A stretch of DNA of 64,000 bases from CAYPAV01 sp964408805. GTDB lineage: Bacteria > Pseudomonadota > Alphaproteobacteria > UBA8366. This document shows, in pieces, positions 16,955 to 25,923 of this stretch. The notes below the pieces were generated by a model, which saw only the letters and a list, made by a program, of their open reading frames with translations, had not been told where the DNA came from and did no database searches. Each line of letters starts with the position of its first letter. Positions within the stretch are counted from its first letter, which is position 1. Location: NCBI GenBank assembly GCA_964408805.1, contig CAYPAV010000004.1, positions 186,001 through 250,000 on the forward strand. Reading direction: 5' to 3'. The position numbers and the translations under genes are program-made.

Positions 16955-17695
16955 CTAAAGTGTCACACCGCCGTCCACGACGAAGGCGGTGCCGGTGGCA
17001 TAGCTCGATTCGTCGCTGGCCAGGTATACCGCCATGGAGGCGATCTCCTCGGGCAGGCCCAACCGGCCCATCGGCTGACGGGCGATGAAATTGCGGCGTG
17101 CCAGTTCGGGATCGTCGAAGGCCGCGATCCTCCCTTCGAGCGAGGGCGATTCGATGGTTCCCGGACAGATGCAATTGCATCGGATGCCTTGTTGGATGTA
17201 GTCCGCCGCGATCGCCTTGGTGAGGCCGATGACGGCGGCTTTACTCGCGCCGTAAACGAACCGATGAGGCAGCCCGCGAAGCGACGACGCCACCGAGGAC
17301 ATGTTGATGATCGATCCGCCGCCGGCAGCCAGCATGGCCGGCAGAAACGCGCGGGTGACCCGATACATCGCCTTGACGTTGAGATCGAAGGTGAAATCCC
17401 AATCCGATTCCTCGACATCGAGAATGGTCCCGTGGTGGACGTACCCCGCAATATTGCAGAGGATGTCGACGGTGCCCAGATTGGTCGCGACCGCGTCCAC
17501 CGCATCCCCGTCGGTGACGTCGAGCTGGCGCGTGATGAGTCCCGGCGTGCCCATCAAACCGGATAGTTCGGCCTCGTCGAGGTCCGTCGCCATGACCGCC
17601 GCACCTTCCTCGGCCAGGGCCAGGGCGATGGCGCGACCAATGCCCCGCGCGGCCGCGCTCACAAAGGCGGATTTTCCTTCCAGGCGTCCACTCAC
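16955..17695 (-). CDS. SDR-family oxidoreductase, DHRS6/3-hydroxybutyrate or ketodeoxyfuconate dehydrogenase-like
   Basis: A 246-residue classical SDR. It has the cofactor motif SAAARGIGRAIALALAEEG followed by an acidic ATDLDE, which favours NAD over NADP. NIAGY replaces NNAG, and the active site reads VYGASKAA. The segment CNCICPGTIESPSLEGRI is characteristic of the DHRS6/BDH2 and 2-keto-3-deoxy-L-fuconate dehydrogenase group. I start at GTG 17695, eight bases after GGAGAGAG, rather than at the upstream ATG. It is probably co-transcribed with the acyl-CoA dehydrogenase. A hydroxy-acid or sugar-acid substrate is likely. Confidence 0.87.
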   Translation of the reverse strand: MSGRLEGKSAFVSAAARGIGRAIALALAEEGAAVMATDLDEAELSGLMGTPGLITRQLDVTDGDAVDAVATNLGTVDILCNIAGYVHHGTILDVEESDWDFTFDLNVKAMYRVTRAFLPAMLAAGGGSIINMSSVASSLRGLPHRFVYGASKAAVIGLTKAIAADYIQQGIRCNCICPGTIESPSLEGRIAAFDDPELARRNFIARQPMGRLGLPEEIASMAVYLASDESSYATGTAFVVDGGVTL

Positions 17696-17885
17696 CGGCT
17701 CTCTCCGACTCGTCCGACACAAAGATTCGACGGCATTGCGCCGCCACGGCCCTACACATAGCGCGCCGGGGCCGATTTCAAAACCGGTTAGAGTAGATTA
17801 TGCCGCCAGATACCGAGTAGGCGGCGAGCCTCCGAACTTATTTCCCTCTTGAACCCCTGGCCGCGGGCGCGCCATATGCGGGGCA

Positions 17886-19814
17886 ATGGAGAGTTCGAAC
17901 AAACCGAAGCGCTCGTGGCTCGCCCGACTGGGGCGTCTCACGGCTTATGTTATTATGATGCTGGCGCTGCTGTGGTCGGGTCTCTTCCTCTATTTCGCGC
18001 CCGAACTCCCTGACACCGACAAATTGACCCTTGCGCGCCCGGTCACGGGAATGACCATCCTGGCGCGGGATGGGACGGTTCTGTCGCGGCGGGGCGGCGA
18101 CCGCGGGACGGTGCGGCTTGCGTCGCTGCCGGTTTATTTGCCGGCCGCCGTTATCGCGACGGAGGATCGTCGCTTCTATCGTCACTTCGGCATGGATGTG
18201 ATCGGGTTCGGGCGGGCGCTTTTTGCAAATCTTCGGGCCGGCCGGGTCGTACAAGGCGGCAGCACCATCACCCAGCAATTGGCGAAGAACCTATACCTGA
18301 CACCCGAACGGACCCTGACCCGGAAGCTTCGGGAACTCATGCTTGCGATCTGGCTCGAGGCGCGCCTCCGCAAGAATGCGATCCTCGAGATCTATCTCAA
18401 CCGGGTTTATCTCGGTGCCGGCAGCTATGGCGTCGAGGCGGCATCCCGGCGCTATTTCGGCAAGCCGGCCCGCGAAGTGACACTTGCCGAGGCGGCGCTG
18501 CTGGCGGGATTGCTGAAGGCGCCGTCCCGTTATGCGCCGACCGCGAATATTCGGCGCGCCCGGGCGCGCGCGGCCGACGTGCTCGACAATATGGTCGCCG
18601 CGGGGTTCGTCACGGCGGATGTGGCGCGTCGCGCCAAGCGGGCGCCGATCAATCTTGCGCCGACTCCGTCAAAGCGGCGCGCCGGTTCGCGCTATTTCGT
18701 GGATTGGATCGAGTCGCAGATACCGCTCTTCGTCGGACGCGTGAACGGAGACTTATTGATCGAAACGACGCTCGATCCGACGCATCAGAAGCTTGCCGAG
18801 AAGGCGGTCGCACGTGGTCTATTGCAGGAGGGACGACGCCGACGGGTCGGTCAGGCGGCGCTGGTGGCGCTCGGGCCGAAGGGCGCCATTCGCGCCATGG
18901 TCGGCGGCCGGTCCTATGGAGCGAGCCAATACAATCGCGCCGTCCAAGCCCGCCGGCAACCGGGGTCGGCCTTCAAGCCGATCGTCTATCTTGCCGGGTT
19001 GGAGGCCGGTCTTCGCCCGGAGACGCGGATTTCGGACGCACCGATCTCGATCGATGGTTGGCGGCCACGCAATTTCGATGGAAAATTCATCGGTCCCGTG
19101 AGCCTCGAGGACGCGTTGGCGCGATCGATCAATACGGTCGCCGTTCGCCTGGCGCGGCGGGTCGGACCGGAGCGGATCATCGCCACGGCGCGGCGGCTCG
19201 GCGTCAGCGCGGATCTGTCGCCCGATTTGTCGCTCGCGCTTGGGACCTCGGAGTTGAGCCTGCTCGAACTCGCGACCGCCTATTTGCCCTTCGCCAATGG
19301 GGGCCATGGGTATTTCCCCTACGGGGTCCTGCGGATACGGACCAAATCGGGCCGGGTCCTGTACGAGCGTGATGCGGCCGCGTTCGGCCGGATCGTGGAC
19401 GCGCGGTACGCTGGCCAAATGGATCGAATGCTGAAACGCGTGGTAACCGACGGGACCGGGCGTCGGGCGAAACTGGCCGATCGACCCGCCGCCGGTAAGA
19501 CCGGGACCAGCCAGGACTATCGCGATGGCTGGTTCGTCGGCTATACCGGCGATTTAGTGGCCGCCGTATGGATCGGCAACGACGACAACAGCCCCACCAA
19601 GCGCGTGACCGGGGGACAATTGCCGGCCCGGATCTGGAAGCGTTTCATGACAGGTGCCACGAAGGGACTTGCGGTGAAGCGTCCATCGCCGCCCGCCTCG
19701 GGGGCAAAGAAGGACGGCCGTCGCTCGCTCCTCGACGAAATATCTTCCTTCTTTTCGAATTCGACGGGCTCGAATTCCGGCGAAGACGGGGTCGATTCCG
19801 ATGCCAGTAATTGA
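17886..19814 (+). CDS. Class A penicillin-binding protein (PBP1A-family transglycosylase/transpeptidase)
   Basis: A 642-residue bifunctional peptidoglycan synthase anchored by one N-terminal span (about residues 19-37). The transglycosylase domain contains ATEDRRFYRHFG with the catalytic Glu93, and GGSTITQQLAKN. The transpeptidase domain has the SxxK motif SAFK (Ser361), SIN (414-416) and KTGTS (538-542). All catalytic residues are present. The C-terminus is short and low-complexity (Ser/Asn/Asp). It polymerises and cross-links glycan strands on the periplasmic face. It stands alone between a divergent SDR operon and a small membrane protein gene. Confidence 0.95.
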   Translation: MESSNKPKRSWLARLGRLTAYVIMMLALLWSGLFLYFAPELPDTDKLTLARPVTGMTILARDGTVLSRRGGDRGTVRLASLPVYLPAAVIATEDRRFYRHFGMDVIGFGRALFANLRAGRVVQGGSTITQQLAKNLYLTPERTLTRKLRELMLAIWLEARLRKNAILEIYLNRVYLGAGSYGVEAASRRYFGKPAREVTLAEAALLAGLLKAPSRYAPTANIRRARARAADVLDNMVAAGFVTADVARRAKRAPINLAPTPSKRRAGSRYFVDWIESQIPLFVGRVNGDLLIETTLDPTHQKLAEKAVARGLLQEGRRRRVGQAALVALGPKGAIRAMVGGRSYGASQYNRAVQARRQPGSAFKPIVYLAGLEAGLRPETRISDAPISIDGWRPRNFDGKFIGPVSLEDALARSINTVAVRLARRVGPERIIATARRLGVSADLSPDLSLALGTSELSLLELATAYLPFANGGHGYFPYGVLRIRTKSGRVLYERDAAAFGRIVDARYAGQMDRMLKRVVTDGTGRRAKLADRPAAGKTGTSQDYRDGWFVGYTGDLVAAVWIGNDDNSPTKRVTGGQLPARIWKRFMTGATKGLAVKRPSPPASGAKKDGRRSLLDEISSFFSNSTGSNSGEDGVDSDASN

Positions 19815-19825
19815 ACCGCCCGCGG

Positions 19826-20077
19826 CTAATCCTGGCCGCGGGCCGCTTTCAAGAGGTAGGTGATGAGCCAGATCGGCACGACGATTACCGCGCCGATTAG
19901 AATGTAGGTGACGGCCCAGCCGAAAAACTCGCCGCCGAGCTCGATCAACGCCTCAATGGCGGCGCGACCGCTATCCAAGATATTTCTCGGATCAATATCG
20001 AGGGTCGAGAGCACCAACCCAACGAGGAGACAGGCCAGGGCGAGCTTCACGATCGTCTTGACGGTAATTTTCGGCAT
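19826..20077 (-). CDS. DUF6460-like small membrane protein
   Basis: An 83-residue protein with two hydrophobic spans, VKLALACLLVGLVLSTLDI and ILIGAVIVVPIWLITYLL. The LSTLDIDPRNILD junction after the first span matches the small alphaproteobacterial DUF6460 family as I know it. The start at ATG 20077 is preferred because the family begins near there; an ATG at 20158 would add 27 residues of less typical sequence. The function is unknown. It converges on the PBP gene and faces away from the PAS gene. Confidence 0.6.
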   Translation of the reverse strand: MPKITVKTIVKLALACLLVGLVLSTLDIDPRNILDSGRAAIEALIELGGEFFGWAVTYILIGAVIVVPIWLITYLLKAARGQD

Positions 20078-20225
20078 CCGGTAATCGACCCTTCCGAGAA
20101 AAAGCGCGTGCCGGATGTTTCGTAGCATATGGTCCGGGCCGGACACCATGCCTCCCATCCGTTAACTCGGCGTTCAGAAGTTGGCGATAAACTGGCGATC
20201 TTCACGATTTTCGACGAGCCAATCG

Positions 20226-20780
20226 ATGGCGGTATTATTTTTCGGCGTTGGAAGGCAGGGGCTCTTCGGTGCATTGGAGAGCAATCGCCTTCGGTTCGAA
20301 GGCACACAAATATATGTCGGCGAGGCGTTGGAGCGTGAATTGGCGAACGCCGCCGAACTGACTTCGCTCAAGCGGCTATACGATTATTGGCGGGATCGAG
20401 CGGGTGACACCGGCTGGCCCTCGCGCGACGAGATCGATCCAACGTCGATCGATGCGCGGGATCTGCCCCATGTCTGTCTGATCGACGTCGAATCGGATCC
20501 GAAGCGGTTTCGCTTTCGCCTCGTGGGTACGTCGGCTTGCGAGAACTACGGCCGGGACTATACCGGTGAATATCTCGATGACTTGAATTTGGGGGTGGTC
20601 CGCGCGGCGCTTGGAAACTTGTATGAATCCGTTGTCGATGACGGCAAGCCGCGCCTCATATCGGGTATGTACTTGGATCGGCGTCGCCGGCCGATACAGG
20701 TACGGCGATTTGCCGCACCGATGACGCGTGTCGGCGGCGAGATTGATATGTTGTTTTGCGGCGTTGCTCGCGCGAGATGA
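20226..20780 (+). CDS. PAS-domain protein (PAS_5 type)
   Basis: A 184-residue soluble protein of the alphaproteobacterial PAS_5 group. The core begins with LKRLYDYWRDRAG, continues with a conserved LPHVCLIDVE strand and RFRFRLVGTSACENYGRDYTG, and ends with the strand DMLFCGVARAR. Proteins of this group are stand-alone PAS domains with no kinase or output domain, so they are presumed sensors or adaptors. The start is uncertain: ATG 20226 is used, and a TTG at 20181 would add 15 residues. No partner gene is adjacent. Confidence 0.78.
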   Translation: MAVLFFGVGRQGLFGALESNRLRFEGTQIYVGEALERELANAAELTSLKRLYDYWRDRAGDTGWPSRDEIDPTSIDARDLPHVCLIDVESDPKRFRFRLVGTSACENYGRDYTGEYLDDLNLGVVRAALGNLYESVVDDGKPRLISGMYLDRRRRPIQVRRFAAPMTRVGGEIDMLFCGVARAR

Positions 20781-20832
20781 AGCTTGGAGCTTAAAAAGAG
20801 CGTCGATCGCGGAAATTTAGGACCCATTCGAT

Positions 20833-22185
20833 TTAACGCGATCCTACATGTCGATTGATTCGGTCAATCCGGCCGGCCACCGCTCGCACCTTGCGCGGCG
20901 CGGCAAGCCAAATCGCGCCAATAGAGATAATCGATAGGACGATCGCGACCCAGAAACCCAGTTCATAGCCGCCGGTCCGGTCGTAGATCACGCCCGTCAA
21001 CCAGGGGCCGGCACCGGCGCCGAGCGACGAGGCGAAACTCATCGTTCCCAGGATCGCGCCAAAACGTCGGCCGAGAAAGATGTCCGCGGGGATGGATCCA
21101 TAAAGCGACGCAAGACCGTAGCCGAGCAACCCTTGGGCACTGACCATGAGGTACAGTAGAACCATCGAGGGTTCACCCTTCATCGCCAGCAACAGGAGAT
21201 AACACAGCACATACCCAAGGAGGCAAATCGTCCACACCAATTCCCGACCAATCCGGTCCGAGAGATGACCAAGCCCGATTTGACCGACGATGCCCGTCAG
21301 ACCGACGAGGCCAAGTGCGACCGCGGCGGTCTCGGCATCGAATCCGATTTCGATCAGATACTTGGTTTGATGGACTTGCACCGCATACCAGGCGAATAAT
21401 CCGCAAAAGAAGCCAAGCGATATCCACCAAAAACGCGCCGTTCGAGCCGCCGAGGCGAGGGTCCAGTCCCGCGCGGCCCAAGCACGGTCAACGATGTTAT
21501 CGACCGGCGCTTCCGTTTCTGTTCGCGATTCCTTCGGGACCGCACCGTCCGGCAGGAGGCCCAGATCTCTCGGGTGGCGGCGTTGCAGGAGAATATTCAA
21601 CGGCACCAGGACGGCGATCATCAATATCGCCATCGTCCAACACGCCTCGCGCCAACCGACCGCGTCGATCACGCCTTGCAGCAGCGGGAAAAGCACAATC
21701 GATCCGACGCCGACGCCGGAAAACGCGATGCCGATGGCGAGACCGCGTTTCCGTTCAAACCAGTTCGGCAGGAATATCGAATGGCCGATATAGGCGACGA
21801 ATATACTGCCGCCGATGACCAGGACACCAAGTGTAAGGTATATATGCCAAGGTTCGCTGGCATAAGTAGCGAGAACCATCCCGGCGGCCATCAAGATCGC
21901 GCCCAACGGCTGCGTGTAGCGGGGGCCGAAACGATCGATCATGATGCCGATGAAGGGGTTGAGTAAGGCGGAAACGACGAAACCGATGGAAAAGGCGCCG
22001 GCCGTGGCCCCTCGATCCCAACCGAATTCGTCGAGGATTGGCGGGAACAGTAGTGAGAAGGCCGTCCGCGCGTTGACGCCGATCCCCATTGTTACGAAGG
22101 CGACGCCGACGACGACCCAACCATAATAGAAGGGAAGTCGCGCCGGGCGGGGGGGCGAAGCCGGGGAGGTCGGGGAGTCGGGCAT
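20833..22185 (-). CDS. MFS transporter, monocarboxylate/oxalate-formate antiporter-like
   Basis: A 450-residue transporter with about 12 membrane spans. It opens with FYYGWVVVGVAFVTMGIGVN, the usual first helix of the MCT/OxlT-like major facilitators. Other family features are the DRFGPRYTQPLGAILMAAG loop between helices 2 and 3 and the LSDRIGRELVWTICLLGYV loop in the second half. It probably carries an organic acid. I start at ATG 22185; the reading frame continues 70 residues upstream but that part is not hydrophobic or family-like. The gene stands alone. Confidence 0.86.
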   Translation of the reverse strand: MPDSPTSPASPPRPARLPFYYGWVVVGVAFVTMGIGVNARTAFSLLFPPILDEFGWDRGATAGAFSIGFVVSALLNPFIGIMIDRFGPRYTQPLGAILMAAGMVLATYASEPWHIYLTLGVLVIGGSIFVAYIGHSIFLPNWFERKRGLAIGIAFSGVGVGSIVLFPLLQGVIDAVGWREACWTMAILMIAVLVPLNILLQRRHPRDLGLLPDGAVPKESRTETEAPVDNIVDRAWAARDWTLASAARTARFWWISLGFFCGLFAWYAVQVHQTKYLIEIGFDAETAAVALGLVGLTGIVGQIGLGHLSDRIGRELVWTICLLGYVLCYLLLLAMKGEPSMVLLYLMVSAQGLLGYGLASLYGSIPADIFLGRRFGAILGTMSFASSLGAGAGPWLTGVIYDRTGGYELGFWVAIVLSIISIGAIWLAAPRKVRAVAGRIDRINRHVGSR

Positions 22186-22650
22186 GTATTCGATCAATTG
22201 GAAAGCGACGGTCAACCTGCGGGAAACGAACCGATCTGGAAAGCGAATTCGAAGACTTTGATATTCGATCCAGGAGAATCGGGTTGGGCGGTTGATCGTT
22301 AATCGAAGGGTCGCGAACGCTGGATCGCGTGCGCCGAAAAATTGCGATGAACGTTTGGCTGGGATATAATCGCCATCAGGCGGGTCTCGAACCAAGCGTC
22401 CGCCAAAAGTTTAACTTCGTGGAGCTATATTAAGTAAAGATCGAATTCAGGTGCGACAGTCGTTGAATCCGTGTGAATGGCTGCTTTTTTAGGTGGCATT
22501 TTCCACTTGTTCCGTTCAACTATGGCTTCTTGTTCCGGCATTGTGCGGATTCGGGCGGAATCCCGGTGCGAAAAATAAGGGTGGGGAACGGGATGGTTCA
22601 TTCGCCGTCGTTTGGTGCGTGAGCAAGATTCGAAGGAGACAAATGACGTT
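22186..22650. other. Intergenic region, no gene seen
   Basis: This 465-base divergent spacer lies between the MFS gene and an unrecognised gene. It is moderately AT-rich around 22420-22520. A 6-bp hairpin (GGATTC at 22547-22552, GAATCC at 22558-22563) lies about 90 bases before the next gene. I see no coding frame with plausible composition. Confidence 0.55.
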
Positions 22651-23976
22651 ATGACGGCTTCGGCAAATTCCGTGCTGATGAGCCTCGCGCAGCTTTCGCC
22701 GGACTCCGATAAGGCGACCGTTCTCGATACGATCGATGCGGCCGTCGATGACTTGCTGTCTCAGTTGCGTGTCTCGGAAAGTGGCGCGCTTGCCAAGGAA
22801 TTCCTGACCCAAACCCAGCAAACCGTGGTTTTCCTAGAGGCATGTACCGGTTTTCCGGATCCGACATTCACCCAGCATACGCGTAAACGCATGATCGAAC
22901 TCCAGGGTGCGCTTGTCGAAGCCACGCAACCCGGTGTCGAAGCCGAGGTCGCGGTGCCGGCCAATGATGAGGTCCAACCGGAGAGTGAGCCCGAACCCGG
23001 CGAGTCCCAGGAGCAGACATCTGACGAAGCCGACCCGGCGATGTCCGCCGAAGCCGCGGCCCCCGCCGAAACACGTAGCTTCGAGGAAGTCTTCACGGAC
23101 AGTCTCTGCAAATTCGTTTGCGATCGGCTGGCGATCTTTCATGTCCCCACACCGCCCCAGGAACTTCTCGACCTGCATGACGGGCAGGTGCCGTATCCGC
23201 TGTCTTCGGAGTTCACGGACAATCTGACCCGTATGATTCGGGAACATTTCATGGGGCCGATTCTGGAAAGCCGAAACATAAAGATTCTCGCCGGCGGCGT
23301 GGGGCCGCAGGACCTCAACGAGACCTATTTCATGGGGGTCTTCAGCCAACCGAAGCGCGAGAACGTAGTCCGGACACTTTGGACCGCCCAATTGGATATC
23401 GTCAAAGCAGCACTTCGCGACCAGCAACCGGCGGCGGACGACAAGGCGCAAGCGAAAAGCAAACGGGGCAAGCAGAAGACTTCTTTCGTCGGCCGTATGT
23501 TCGGAAAAAAGGACAAGGGACGGCGCCGTCCTTCGGCGAAATCGGCGGTGGGCGGCGATACGGCGCGTGGCATGGCCGCCTGGAAAACGCTGACGCAAGA
23601 CGGCAAGGCAAGCTACGACCCGCCCGAACCGGAGGAAATCGGCCTTCTCGACGCATTGTTCGACTATAAGCTGCCGGCGATCAACAAGAGAAAGGTCGCG
23701 GTCGAACAGCTTCTGCGCCAGGAGGTCGGAGAATCCGAGGGGCGCGAGGGATCGAGTCGAGTCTATCTGTCGAAGATGGTTCTGGAGATGCCGCCGCATT
23801 GCGGCGAACTGGTGTCTCTATGGGCCTATTACGAGCATATTCTTTATTTCACACCTGATATCCTCAAATCCTACCTGGCGAGTCAGGCGACTTCCGAGCA
23901 TGGCCGGCGCAGTGCGTTGCCGCTCTTCCTGCGATGGGTTCCCGATCCGTTGAGCAAGATCGAGGAAGAGGAATAA
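22651..23976 (+). CDS. Unrecognised 441-residue protein with acidic linker
   Basis: I do not recognise this protein. The N-terminal ~90 residues are helical, with features such as LSQLRVSESGALAKEFLTQ. They are followed by an acidic Glu/Pro/Ala-rich linker at about residues 105-145 and then a larger domain. That domain contains a very basic insert SKRGKQKTSFVGRMFGKKDK near residues 280-300 and ends with WVPDPLSKIEEEE. There is no signal peptide or clear membrane span. The start is ATG 22651, about a dozen bases after GAAGGAGA. The cupin and cyclase-like genes follow on the same strand, but gaps of 69 and 200 bases leave operon status open. Confidence 0.7.
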   Translation: MTASANSVLMSLAQLSPDSDKATVLDTIDAAVDDLLSQLRVSESGALAKEFLTQTQQTVVFLEACTGFPDPTFTQHTRKRMIELQGALVEATQPGVEAEVAVPANDEVQPESEPEPGESQEQTSDEADPAMSAEAAAPAETRSFEEVFTDSLCKFVCDRLAIFHVPTPPQELLDLHDGQVPYPLSSEFTDNLTRMIREHFMGPILESRNIKILAGGVGPQDLNETYFMGVFSQPKRENVVRTLWTAQLDIVKAALRDQQPAADDKAQAKSKRGKQKTSFVGRMFGKKDKGRRRPSAKSAVGGDTARGMAAWKTLTQDGKASYDPPEPEEIGLLDALFDYKLPAINKRKVAVEQLLRQEVGESEGREGSSRVYLSKMVLEMPPHCGELVSLWAYYEHILYFTPDILKSYLASQATSEHGRRSALPLFLRWVPDPLSKIEEEE

Positions 23977-24045
23977 TCATATACCAATTCGGTCACGGGG
24001 CGACGCGACGGCGGCGATTCGGTTGTACCGGCGCGGGGAGCATTT

Positions 24046-24354
24046 ATGTCCGATCTGTTGTCGAAAGGTAAATTCCCGCTTCCGGTCGACCGAGAGGCGG
24101 TTCGCCGGGATTGGGCGGAGCGCGGCTATGATTGTCGCCCCTTTCATGATCCGCCGGGGCGTGAATGGCGAGACTTCGTCCATGCGACAAACGAGCTTGT
24201 CACAGTGCAGCAAGGGAGGCTTGAACTCACCATTGGGAAGGATGTGCTGATCGCCGAGGAAGGAGACGAGGTATTCATTCCAAGGCAGGCGGTGCATTCG
24301 GTGCGCAACATTAACACCGCCGACAGCATCTGGCTGTTCGGGTACGACAGTTGA
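24046..24354 (+). CDS. Small cupin-domain protein
   Basis: A 102-residue single cupin. The second half shows the cupin pattern: VTVQQGRLELTIGKDVLIAEEGD for the first conserved motif, then EVFIPRQAVHSVRNI for the second, with a His in place. An unusual N-terminal part (RDWAERGYDCRPFHDPPGREW) replaces the usual first strand. Small cupins bind metals or small ligands and can be isomerases or sensors. The specific role is unknown. It lies 69 bases after the unrecognised gene at 22651-23976. Confidence 0.78.
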   Translation: MSDLLSKGKFPLPVDREAVRRDWAERGYDCRPFHDPPGREWRDFVHATNELVTVQQGRLELTIGKDVLIAEEGDEVFIPRQAVHSVRNINTADSIWLFGYDS

Positions 24355-24554
24355 ACGGCCTTGGCAACAAGGTTGTTTTGCCGATGGTTCGCCAAGCATC
24401 TTGTAGCGGCATAGTAAAAGTCGGTGATCTTATGCTAAAAGTTCGGCGGCTAATCGTAATCTAGTGTGAACAGGGTGAAAATTTGGATCGGTGGATAGAG
24501 GGGTTTGATCCAATACTTCTCATGAAACGGCGTGCCATGAATTTAGGCTAGGGA

Positions 24555-25742
24555 ATGTCGATAAGCAGTGGCGAAGGGTATGGCCAGGATCAGGGATCGT
24601 TCGCGGACTCCCCGGAACAAGGCGCCTATGAGCATTTGAAATCGCTCGATGGCGTATTGCAATCGTTTTGGAAGTTGGGTCGTAACGCAATTCTGGTTTG
24701 GGCACCTCGAAAGAAGGGGATCGACGTCCTTGTGGTTCCGAATTACGCGATTGCCGATCTTGCCGCGAAGGGATCGGCGGAGGCTGACGAACAGTCTTCC
24801 GGCGCTAATCCCGGACGCCGCGGCAAGCAGAAGACCTTCATCGATGAGGTTATCAGCGGTCCAAAACATTTGACGGTCGACGCGCTTGGGGAGATAGCCG
24901 TTCGGCTCAAAGTCGATCCGGAACATATCGACCTGTCGTTTGTGCCCGGCGAAGATGTGGACTTGGCGCTGATCGATTCGTTGGTCCGGCGTTACAGTCT
25001 CTCCTATGTCGAGGATCGCGCGGTGGCGTTGTTCGATATCGTGAACTTCTCGCTATATTCGCCGCTTGAGCAGGTAACCCAGCTCAACAGTTTGGCCTAT
25101 TCCGTAAACGCGGCACACAGCAAGATGATGCAGCGCGAAATCGACATGAATTTTGCCCGCAGCACGACCGGAGACGGGTTTTACATCTGGAACCGAGACC
25201 GCAGTATTCAGGGCAACGTCAATCTATACCATTTCATGCATCTCATCCTCGCCGACAACGCGATCTCTCAAATCAAATCGGAGCGGAACGCCGTGCCGAC
25301 GCTGCGGACCTGCTTCGATATTGGAGGGTATTACGAGTTCTATCAATCCGAGGGCCTGTCGCCGTCGGTCTATAGCTATATCGTCGGCGATGTGACGATC
25401 GAACTCGCACGCATGATCGACAAGGCCATCGCGGGTCAGGTCATGGTGGGTGATTTTCGGGTGAAGGTTGCCGACGAAAAAACGGGCGACCCGCGCGAGA
25501 TCGATTCCATCGAGTTTATCGAGCAAACACGGCAAACCTTGGCGAATTTGGAAGGGTTGGTGCTTTCGGGGGACCAGGTTGAATCGATCCAATGCTACCT
25601 GACCGGCGAGCCGCGAACAAAAGGCGGGTTTGGGATCAAGAAATATTCCCTGCGGGACAAGCACGACCTCACTCGAGATATCTTCAACGCCAAGATCAAT
25701 ATTTACAGGGAAAACGCCGAGGCGATATTTCTAGGCGTTTAG
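24555..25742 (+). CDS. Divergent class III nucleotide-cyclase-like protein
   Basis: A 395-residue cytoplasmic protein. The central part looks like a class III nucleotidyl cyclase. FDIVNFS (Asp161) corresponds to the first metal-binding strand and STTGDGFYIW (Asp207) to the second. The segment YIVGDVTIELARMID (275-289) matches the GDxVNxAxR signature, with the transition-state Arg (286) kept and the Asn replaced by Ile282. The flanking N-terminal ~150 residues and C-terminal ~95 residues are not recognised, and no membrane span is seen. It may make cAMP or cGMP, or be an inactive relative. The assignment rests on motif order and spacing only. Confidence 0.6.
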   Translation: MSISSGEGYGQDQGSFADSPEQGAYEHLKSLDGVLQSFWKLGRNAILVWAPRKKGIDVLVVPNYAIADLAAKGSAEADEQSSGANPGRRGKQKTFIDEVISGPKHLTVDALGEIAVRLKVDPEHIDLSFVPGEDVDLALIDSLVRRYSLSYVEDRAVALFDIVNFSLYSPLEQVTQLNSLAYSVNAAHSKMMQREIDMNFARSTTGDGFYIWNRDRSIQGNVNLYHFMHLILADNAISQIKSERNAVPTLRTCFDIGGYYEFYQSEGLSPSVYSYIVGDVTIELARMIDKAIAGQVMVGDFRVKVADEKTGDPREIDSIEFIEQTRQTLANLEGLVLSGDQVESIQCYLTGEPRTKGGFGIKKYSLRDKHDLTRDIFNAKINIYRENAEAIFLGV

Positions 25743-25923
25743 GACAAGGATCTTGCGGTGTTCGAAGATGGCGTATCGAGCGGAATCGTCGTGCCGGCGG
25801 CGGGATAAGTTGTACGCGCGGAGCAATCCGATTGATGGCGCGTCGGGGATATTGATCGAACCGCCGGTCAGTGTGATTAAACTCTGCAGCAGGATTTGAT
25901 AGAGTGACGCCTTGGGACGCATT

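Noticed and set aside
24361..24382. Hairpin GGCAACAAGG..TTGTTTTGCC after the cupin gene, considered as a terminator
   Set aside because: The stem is interrupted and no T-run follows in either direction.
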